NCBI GenBank assembly: GCA_021018815.1
Contig: JAITYX010000003.1
Location: 9,948,501-10,012,500, forward strand
DNA: 64,000 bases
Direction: 5' to 3'
DNA from: Talinum fruticosum
Lineage: Eukaryota > Streptophyta > Magnoliopsida > Caryophyllales > Talinaceae
Below are positions 56,168 through 64,000 of the stretch, piece after piece (the stretch's first letter is position 1; each line of letters begins with the position of its first letter). The translations under genes and the position numbers were made by a program. Under the pieces are notes generated by a model that saw only the letters and a list, made by a program, of their open reading frames with translations, did not search any database and was not told where the DNA came from.

Positions 56168-57740
56168 ATGACAAAAAGAGGTTCTCACCCCGACTTTCTT
56201 AGCTCGCCACAAAGAAACCCCGAACCAAAAGCCAAGAAGGCCCTTCAAATTCTAAACCTATTGTCACCCAAGCATCTTGCTGCTGGATGATAAGTTCTTC
56301 CCAACCCCCAAATTTTCGTGGTTGCCTTACATCCAATCAATAGGGGTGTATAATTTTCTTTGTTTTAGCGAGTTCATATATCCCGAACTCGTCTCCGAGT
56401 TTTACACTCATCTCACCAGCTCCGAAGGTGTTCTAACCTCTAGGGTTCAGAACATCATAGTTCGTATTAACACCTCTCTTCTCCATCGTCTGTTCAAGGT
56501 CTCTTCTCTTTTCTTGAACAGCAATCCAATTCCTTTCACTGAGGTCACTGACGACTTCTTTGAAAAGTATGCCAAAGAGTTCCTCGGGTCACGCAAAAAT
56601 TTTTCGTGACTCAGCTAAGGTCAAAAGCACTTCTTACGTGCTTCTTGCTGATGAGAACCTTCTTCTCTCGAGCACTCTAACAAGGAGAATCCTAACTCCA
56701 AACACCTCAAAGCTCTCTTTAACATTCTCGAGGGCTACGAAGTAGACCTCTTTCCCTCCATCATTGAGCAAATGGCAGTTGTGCCGGCTTAACTCCAAAA
56801 CAAGAAGAACACCCCTCTTCTTTTTGGTGCTCTTCTCACTCTTGTTTTCAAACAATTCAAAGTTCCTCTTCCCTCGGACCCAAACGTCTGTTTACGAGGC
56901 TGCCGTTGTTGTCGGCAAAAGGAACTTCGGGGTATGGATATCAGGAGACCCAACCTAGTATCCGGATACACAGCTCGGAGCTGAGGCCACCTTCTTCGCC
57001 TCATACTCGGAAAGATGCCCCTCTTTCTCTTCCTGCCCCACCTGGTGGTGCTTCCACCTCAGGTGCTTTTAAGTCTCTTACTTCCATTTTGTCCTCCGCC
57101 TTCATGGACAAAATCAGCTTCGTGTCCTTGCAATTCAAGGACATACTCCGGTCATTTAAGATTGTCTTTCGGTCTATGACCATAAACCGAGAAAAGTGCC
57201 TAGTCTCAAATCTAAGAGTAGCAAAACGTGCTCATTAAGATGAAGGCCCTGGTGAAGGAGCGAGAGGGAGCTGATAGAGCTTTTCTAGGAGAGACGGTCC
57301 AAGGCAGCTCGAGACCAAGGTGACTCGGACACATCCGAAGAGTCCTCGAGCCCGGCCACGAGCTCCTCGAGATAAAGGCGAGGATGAAGAAGAAAATCGA
57401 GAAAAAGCAAAAGCCGAGGAGCCTGTGGCTGAGGCGGCTTCTTACGGCCAAGGGGAGGAACATAAGGAAGAACACGGAGCAACAGCTAAGGGTCCCAGTG
57501 CCCCTAAAGCTCAAGTGGAAGTGCTCGGCTCGGACGGCGGTTTTAGTGGGTTAGAAGACCTTGCTTGCACAAGGACAATCAGCGGCGGGTCGGCTGAGTT
57601 GTCCCCTCCAGTCGACGAGATACAAGAAGATGACCCTCTAGATCCCCTCGTTACGGGTCGGCCACTCGGAACCGAGCCTATGCCGGATATCCCCGTCCTC
57701 CCTCCGCCGTGCTCAAGCACATCGTTAAGATCCTATTAGC
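56168..57740 (+). pseudogene. Extra ORF downstream of pol (SIRE/Maximus env-like position), decayed
   Basis: SIRE-type elements carry an additional ORF between pol and the 3' LTR. Here ATG at 56168 starts a basic segment (MTKRGSHPDFLSSPQRNPEP), and the next frame (56277-56609) has PTPKFSWLPYIQSIGVYNFL, CFSEFIYPELVSEFYTHLTS and a FFEKYAKEFLGSRK end, resembling the plant-transposon domain found there. Later frames are charged and repetitive (KGEDEEENREKAKAEEP; PLDPLVTGRPLGTEP). I see no convincing membrane or signal segment, so an envelope role is not supported. Multiple frame changes. A related copy lies inverted at 60.2-61.3 kb. Confidence 0.65.
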
Positions 57741-57935
57741 GTCGGCGCTCCACTCGCCCTCTTTTTCTTCCACTTAGACAAACCCTTCCCCCTCTTAATT
57801 TCTTCATCTTTTATTTACATGTTTTTTTGTTTTGTCCAGATATCAAACTTGTATTTCTTGTATTCTTCCCATTTTTTTGTTTTTGCTTAAAGGCAAGGGG
57901 AGAATAGTTAGAAAATTTGTTGTCTTATCTAGGGG

Positions 57936-57941
<6 letters not shown>

Positions 57942-57966
<25 letters not shown>
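57942..57966. repeat. (CT)n microsatellite
   Basis: Twelve CT units in the SIRE 3' region; the RERERE antisense frame is an artefact. Confidence 0.95.
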
Positions 57967-57970
<4 letters not shown>

Positions 57971-58233
57971 CATACTTTTCTTTCAGTTCAATGAAATTAT
58001 GCATTTTGTTCCAATTCTCTGAGTACAATGATAAATGGAAGCATTTACGAGTTTCCATCTTATATGCTTTTCATTGATAATTGCTTGAGTATCTATTTTG
58101 TTGCTTCACATCCCGATACTTCGGTATGCTCTAATACTTTAGTTTGCGCTATGCAATTTTCTCGCACAAGTATGCAAAAACAGACTTATATCACTAACAA
58201 AGTTTACTGTCTAAGTATGGAATGCCTTTCATC

Positions 58234-58245
58234 AAAAAGGGGAGA
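58234..58245 (+). promoter_or_regulatory. Polypurine tract of the SIRE-like element
   Basis: AAAAAGGGGAGA ends one or two bases before the LTR start, where plus-strand synthesis is primed. Confidence 0.8.
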
Positions 58246-58246
58246 T

Positions 58247-59821
58247 TGAAGACTCGGACTTTACATCTCACCTTTCTAAGTTCTATCAAGGGAATCGGGT
58301 ATAAGACTTTCTCACTTATAAAATTTTGATTCCAAGTCATTCCCTATGTTTTAGAAACTTTTACGAGCGATATGGCATTTTCTCTAAGTGTTATAGAAAT
58401 TATCTCGTGCAGTTATACATGACTCGTAGGACTCGGAAAGCATATCTGCACTTACCATGTTTCACTTAGTTACGAGTCACTTAACACTCGGTTCCGAGTC
58501 ACTCAACACTTAGAAATATCACATGATTCAAACATTATCTTTTCGCGCTCTAACTCCGGTATTTTAGTTTGAATTCATGCTCGGTCTAGATCAAGTTTAT
58601 TTCCTCCGATATTCTTTAGTTAACTTGATTCTCTTTTAGACTGACTCGGATGGAATTTTGAGTATCATGAATATTAGACTCGGAAAATTCCATTCCTTTT
58701 CGACCCAATCAATTAGTCACTTAATTATCTTAATCATATTATTATCCGTGTCTAATCTTGGACCAAAGTATTTTATACTTTGAGAACCAAATTGATTTAC
58801 TTTTGTAGGTGATTTAAACGAGGCTATCCTATATTTGAAATACAAAAGTAAGCGGCTTCAAAACGTCAAATCACTAGCGAGACAAGGCTTTTCCACCTCG
58901 ACCTAGCCTCGGACATCGTGTCGGGGTTGTCTGTTTCTAGAAATAGAAATCTGCAACACTAAGCTCAATGGTGGTTTCCACCTTACTTTTGAAGACACCG
59001 CCAGTGGTTTTAGGCACTTCCACGGAAGTCAAGAGTCGTTGTCTAACGCTCATATTTCAATGGATATTTTACGAGTGACTCGGAAAATCCTTCACAACGG
59101 TCATAAAGGAACTTCTAGTCGGAAGATGGACACAACGGCTAAGCTGCTTGGTCATCTATAAATAGAAGCCAACTCTCAAAACTTGAAGATTGCCCAATCT
59201 ATTGTTAATACACATACTTGATCAAAAGCCATTGTATTCATTCTCAATCTTGTACTTACAACTCCAATTCCGTAACTCATTATATTACGAGTTGTAAGGT
59301 CTTATACTCGATTACAAACACTCTCTTTCTTACTCTCTAAGTAAGGTCCCTTGACTGAGCTGTAAGGGTTAACTCGAGTCGGTGTCCCTAGCTGTAAGGG
59401 TTATCTCGGTTAGGAAGTACTAGATCGGATAAGGGAATTTCTAAGTCTAGGAAAACTTATACGAAGTTGTCTAAGGGAGCAACTCGGGGTTGAGTCGATC
59501 TACTGTATTTTGTGGACTCAAAATAGTAAATTTGACTTCGTGTTTGGATTAGCATAGTCCGTGGTTTTCTGCCCCAAGAGGGTTTCCACGTACTTTCCGA
59601 GTTATTACTTTTCCGAGTACATTCTAAACTCGGACAGTTTCGAATTATGTTTAATTTGTTTCTTCAATCATCTTTGAATTACGAGTTAGCTCATTTTTTG
59701 AGTTCATCTTTGACTCTCACTCTCCTTAGAGTCATATCTATTTCAAATTTCAAGCAAATTTCATCATCACCCTATTCACCCCCCTCTAGGGTGACTTAGC
59801 CTCTCCTTGAGCAAACCTTCA
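58247..59821 (+). mobile_element. 3' LTR of SIRE-like copia element
   Basis: TGAAGACTCGGACTTTACAT to ACCTTCA, closely similar to 48460-50571 but without the 558-base insertion. TATA box at 59157-59164. Unusually, it is followed not by flanking DNA but by a primer site (59824) and gag leader, so it also acts as a 5' LTR for the next partial copy. Confidence 0.88.
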
Positions 59822-60195
59822 ATTGGTATCGAGCCTAGCCTTTCGAAAAGGATCTAACCATCCAAAGGTCTAAAGATCAAATGGCTCGGAATAACGGAGT
59901 GTTTGATCAAGGAAGATCTTCTAGCAGAGCACCAAAGTTCAAAGGATCCAACTTCGTGCACTTGGAAGAAACTCATGGAATGTTTCCTCCTAGATCATGA
60001 TGAGGATGTCCGGAACATCATACAAGAAGGAAACTACATCCCCATGAAGACAGAAGAAACAAGAATCGTGCCCAAAACAAAGGCTGAGTTCACAGTGATG
60101 AAGCTGAAAAGTTCATAAAGAACTTCAAGGCTATGAACATTCTTATGTGCGCCATCAGCTCGGAAGAATACAACCGAGTGTCTGCTCGTGATACA
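59822..60195 (+). pseudogene. Second partial SIRE internal region (gag start)
   Basis: The primer site, leader and gag start repeat 50572-50948 almost exactly, including ATG at 59881 and the same frame break within the segment that normally reads as gag WKKLMECF. After 'gctcgtgataca' near 60194 the sequence changes abruptly to the reverse complement of a different part of the same family. It is a fragment left by recombination or deletion. Confidence 0.85.
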
Positions 60196-61440
60196 AGCAT
60201 CCGCTTGAAAATAACGATCAAAAGGGCTCCGAAAGGAAATAGAGCAGATTTCTTCGAATGAGGTGGAACGAAGCCATCCGCTCAATGACGAGAGGGAAGA
60301 GGTCTATGTTGTAGCCCTCTAAGATATCAAATAAAGCTTTGAGAATCTTTGAGTTAGGATTCTCTTTGCTATAATGATGAGAGAAGAAGGTCCTCATCAA
60401 AATGAAATAGAGTAATCTTACCTAAGTCTTCATCCGAGTCTTTGAGAAATTCTTCCGTGACTCAGGAACTTCCTTGGCATACTTCTTAAAGAAGTTATCA
60501 GCAATCTCCATAAATGGTATGGGATTCCAGCTACTGAAAAGAGAAGAGACTTTAAAAAGTCTATGAAGAAGAGAGAGGTTCACACGAACAACCTTCTCTT
60601 GAACCCTTGAGGTAATGATTCCCTCGAGTAAGACATATTTGAATAGAACTCGGCACTGAGTTTCGGGTAAATGAATTCACTAAAGCACAAATAATTGTAC
60701 ACCCCGAGTGCTTTTGATGTGCCGTAACCACGAGAAAGAAGTGGTTGGGAATAATTTATCATTCAGCGTGAGATGTTAGGTGACAAAAATTTTCAAGGGG
60801 TTAGAGGTACCCTCTGAAGGATTTTGGTTCGGGGCTTTTGGTAGCGGACCCCACAACTCGGTGCTGAACCTCACTTAGGCATAGTGTGATTTGAGAAACA
60901 AAAAGGACATGAGAGAGTAAAGAGAGAATGAGAGCTTTGAATTTAGAAAGTGAATATGAGAGAGGAGAGCAAAGAGCAAAGTAATAAAAGAAGGCAAAGG
61001 GATACCATTTATAATAAAACGAAATGACTCTTGGCCTTCGATCCGACCTGAAGTTCAAACGGTAGTCTCGGACGAGTGTGATGTTCTGCACTCCAATAGC
61101 TAGTATTCCAGCAGACTTTCTTCTAACAGGTAGAATTCTTTGATTGAAACGCGCGTCCGAGAGAGAGAAGAGAGACTTTTCGAAAAGATTTTTGAAATTC
61201 TCCATTTATCTAAAGATAATTCCGTAAGTTTGATGTCCATATTGCTCAAAAACTTAGTCCGACCCAAGTATGTTTTCGAAGTGACTCGGAACATTCATAG
61301 AACTAATAATTCATAGCTCGGTCTCACTCGTCAACCGATCCATTTGTTATTAAAACAAAAGAAAACATATAACACATAATTATGCAAGGATAATTCGCTT
61401 AGAAATCACATAATCATGCATTAATCATACCAAGCTCATT
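60196..61440 (-). pseudogene. Extra SIRE ORF region, inverted copy
   Basis: In reverse, LKALFDILEGYNIDLFPLVI (from the 60218-60400 frame) matches the ILEGYEVDLFPS part of the plus-strand copy near 56730. The 60580-60762 frame gives GVYNYLCFSEFIYPKLSAEF, the relative of 56350-56410. The segment MDIKLTELSLDKWRISKIF (61100-61294) matches 55700-55750. Frame changes separate all blocks, and the 3' end is cut off at 60195, so the 3' LTR of this copy is missing. Function of the ORF is unknown. Confidence 0.7.
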
Positions 61441-62052
61441 CCGAATAAAGCAAAACTAATCTTCACTAACTGGCTTAGTGAAAATATCGACTAATTGAAA
61501 TTTCATAGGAATGAATTCAAGTTCAATATCATCTTTCTTAGTGTGGTCTCTTAAAAAATGATACCGACCTCAATATGCTTTGTCTTTGAGTGTTGAACCG
61601 GATTCTTGGTAATGCTGATTGCACTCTAATTGTCACACTTGATTAGGATAGATGTGAATGATAGCCCTAGATCCTTCAAGTGCTACTTCATCCACAGAAT
61701 CCGAGCACAACAAGCTCCAGCTGCAATGCACTCAGCCTCGATAGGCGATAGAGCAACAAAATTTTATTTCTTTGAGTGCTAGGAGATGAGGGATTGACCC
61801 AAAAATTGGCATGCTCCTGATGTGCTCTTTCCATCAACTTTGTATCCAACATAATCAACATCCGAGTATCTAGTGAGAGTCGGTTCCGAGTCTTTTGAAA
61901 GCTATAGACCAAGGGCCCTGCAAGATATCTCGAAAATTCTCTTCACCGCAGAGTGAGATGTGATTCTTTTAGATTAGCTTGAAATCTTACACAAAGGCAG
62001 TACACTCGAACATGATATCCGGCTTACTAGATGTGAGATAAACTAGAGATCC
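61441..62052 (-). pseudogene. SIRE RNase H, inverted copy
   Basis: The reverse strand shows the terminal LVDIFTKPV-like sequence near 61480-61500, the central RNase H region near 61640-61760 (in broken frames) and a YSDVDYVG-type stretch near 61850-61865. The upstream GSLVYLTSSKPD-like part runs toward 62050. Order and distances mirror 54.9-55.5 kb. Several stops are present, for example in the 61688-61912 segment, where the longest frame is the wrong one for RNase H. Confidence 0.7.
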
Positions 62053-63010
62053 AATCATACCTTTGTAGAGTTTCGATCTACGGCTTTACCTTTTCTATCC
62101 GAGTCCAGTTTCAAACTACTACTCATAGGTGCTGCTGCATACTTCACATCTTGTAGTTTGTACTTCTTCAAACGTTCCTTGGTATACTTGGATTGATGGA
62201 CATAAATGTCATCCTTGTCTTGTTTAATTTGTAGACTAGGAAAGAAGTTGAGTTCTCCCATCATACTCATTTGGAACTCCTGCCTCATCAACTCGGAAAA
62301 CTCTTGACATAGAGTTTCATTAGTAGCTCCAAAAATGATATCATCAACATAAATATGAGCGATAAGGAAATCTTTCCCCTTGGGTTTTATGAAAATATTT
62401 TTGTCAATCAAACCTTTTTGAAATCGTTTTGAACCAAGAAATTGCTTAGTCATTCATACCGAGCTCTAGGAACTTGTTTAAGACCATATAAAGCTTTTGC
62501 AATTTGAAAACATGATTTGGAAATTTTGAGTTTTCAAATCTAGGGGTTGCTCAACATAGACTTCTTTTTGAATGAAACCATTCAGAAAGGTACATTTGAC
62601 ATCCATTTGATAAAACTTGATATTCATGCTAAATGCAAATGCTAATAAGATTCTCGATTGTCTCAATCCTAGCAACAGGTGCAAAGGTTTCCCCACAATC
62701 AATTCCTTCATCTTGATTGTAACCATGGGCAACAAGTCTAGCCTTATTTCGACTACCAACCCTTCCTCATCCAGTTTGTTCTTAAAAACCCATTTGGTTC
62801 CTGTGACTGGATGGTTAGATGGTCGTTTGGTCAAAGTCCGGACTTGGCTTCTTTCATTTGATTAAGCTTTTCTTGCATGGTCTCTACCCATTCAGGTTCA
62901 TTTAGGGCTTCTAGTGCATATTTGGGTTTAGTTAATGATATGAATGAAAAAAATGCACACAGATTATGCAAAGAAGATCGAGTTCTTAACCCATTATTGA
63001 TGTCCGAAAA
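62053..63010 (-). pseudogene. SIRE reverse transcriptase, inverted copy
   Basis: From right to left: PKYALEALNEPEWVETMQEK (near 62850-62930), [20 protein letters not shown] (near 62750-62815), YQMDVKCTFLNGFIQKEVYV (motif A with its Asp, near 62560-62620), then the intact IYVDDIIFGATNE at about 62318-62354 and LMRQEFQMSMMGELNFF and KQDKDDIYVHQSKYTKE. Frame changes lie near 62460-62480 and 62660-62700. It keeps motif A in one piece, so it is better preserved than the plus-strand copy in this stretch. Confidence 0.85.
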
Positions 63011-63207
63011 TATGTTTTCAGGTGGGTGGCTGGATGCATATTTGAAAGCTTTACCTGTCCTATGATTTACCAAGTTTGTTAGTTGAATAGGTTGATCTTC
63101 AATTGGTTAATCTTGTTGAGTCTCATTGACTTGTTCTTTAGCATTCTGAGCTGGCTCTTGAATTTGTTCGATCCGAGTCATAACATTATAAGTTTCTCTA
63201 TTAAGAG

Positions 63208-64000
63208 TTACCTCAGTAATTCTATTTTGACTCTTTCGAGCTCAGCTTCAGTAGGGTCGTCTTCATCTTTGTTAAGTCCGAGATCCGAGTATGTGGACTT
63301 ACTTATCCTCGCCAAGATCAATTTCATCAAAGACAACGTGGATACTTTCTTCCACTTTGTTATTTCTCTTGTTAAAATATGATAAGCTTTGCTATGAGAT
63401 AAGGAACCTAGAAATATACCTTTATCCGACCTAGCATCAAACTTAGTCAGATGCTCCTTACCATTATTGTGGAAAAAGCACTTAAACCTGAATGGTTTGA
63501 AGTAGGAGATGTTGGCTTTGTTTACCTTGTAAAGCTCGTAGGGTGTTTTCTTCAAGATGGGTCCGATGAGACATCTCGTTGAATGTGTAATTTGCTCGTG
63601 TTGATTGCCTCAGCCCAAAAATAGTAAGGTAGATCATTTTCAATCATCATAGTCCTTCCTATTTCTTCAAGACTTCTGTTCTTTCTCTCCACGACTCCAT
63701 TTGAGGAGTTCTTAGTGCAGAGAAGTTGTGAGAGATGTCATTCTTGTCACGTAAGTCTGCAAATTTTGAGTAGTCAAACTCCCTTCCATGGTCAGTTGGA
63801 GTCTTTCTAATTTGAGTATGAAACTCTACTTGAATTTTCTTGTATAGCTTAGTGAACTCTTTGAAGGCTTCATTCTTGTTTTGGAGAAAATATACACAAG
63901 TAAATCGTGAGAAATCATGAACAACAACAAGTACATACGATTTACCTCCAAGACTTTTCACATGAATGTCACCATACAAATCCATATGAAGAAATTTAGG
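63208..64000 (-). pseudogene. SIRE integrase, inverted copy, running off the window
   Basis: The 63659-63985 frame reads MDLYGDIHVKSLGGKSYVLV, VVHDFSRFTCVYFLQNKNEA and TDHGREFDYSKF: the integrase core with its first two Asp residues. The Glu-bearing helix follows, broken, near 63670-63700. The 63208-63555 frame has KTPYELYKVNKANISYFKPF, CFFHNNGKEHLTKFDARSDK and GIFLGSLSHSKAYHI, the C-terminal region. The 5' part of this element (protease, gag, 5' LTR) lies to the right of the window. Confidence 0.85.

Noticed and set aside
56168..57740. Retroviral envelope gene
   Set aside because: Only the position between pol and the LTR suggests it; no signal peptide, membrane segment or cleavage site is visible.
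1..64000. tRNA or rRNA genes
   Set aside because: No cloverleaf-like box A/box B pair or rRNA core sequence was recognised; the tRNA-like matches are retroelement primer sites.

Overview
The window looks like a repeat-dense, AT-rich piece of a flowering-plant (probably eudicot) nuclear chromosome. The grounds are: plant-type Ty1/copia elements (SIRE-like and Tork-like), Ty3/gypsy elements of the Tat/Ogre type (dual RNase H), non-autonomous CACTA elements with GACGGAA subterminal arrays, a Helitron carrying an intron-containing RPA70-like gene, a LINE remnant, and no operon-like gene packing. I could not identify the species. I see no intact host gene. The only non-transposon coding-looking DNA is two short minus-strand blocks near 2.6-3.7 kb.

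Layout. 1-1.7 kb: a LINE fragment inserted in or abutting a minus-strand LTR fragment; a complete relative of that LTR lies at 22.9-25.6 kb. 1.7-5.3 kb: intergenic DNA with the possible host exons. 5.3-17.7 kb: one composite Helitron (TC start, hairpin plus CTAG end) holding a nested CACTA element (6.3-9.4 kb) with a 3-bp ATA target duplication, and a decayed RPA70-like gene (10.0-14.0 kb). 18.4-18.9 kb: a long, nearly perfect inverted repeat. 18.9-21.0 kb: decayed Tat-type gypsy RNase H, second RNase H and integrase. 22.9-25.6 kb: a 2.7-kb solo-type LTR.

27.6-34.7 kb: a plus-strand Tat-type gypsy (LTR, PBS, repeat-bearing leader, gag, protease). It runs in frame into a 5'-truncated copia pol (34.7-36.2 kb) that ends in its own LTR (36.8-37.7 kb). 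38.2-42.35 kb: a possible TIR element containing a second CACTA (39.6-41.05 kb). 43.7 kb: a copia primer-binding site and a short internal stub. 44.1-48.4 kb: a minus-strand, internally deleted gypsy of the same family as the 28-34 kb copy. 48.46-59.8 kb: a SIRE-like copia with both LTRs, followed directly by a second partial internal region (59.8-60.2 kb). This meets an inverted copy of the same family that runs off the right edge.

Every coding region contains stop codons or frame breaks, so nothing here is likely to move on its own. The most interesting points are the composite Helitron with its RPA-like gene and duplicated exon, the hairpin at 18.4-18.9 kb, the in-frame gypsy/copia chimera, the shared gag frame break in both SIRE copies, and the paralogous empty sites that prove the CACTA insertion.
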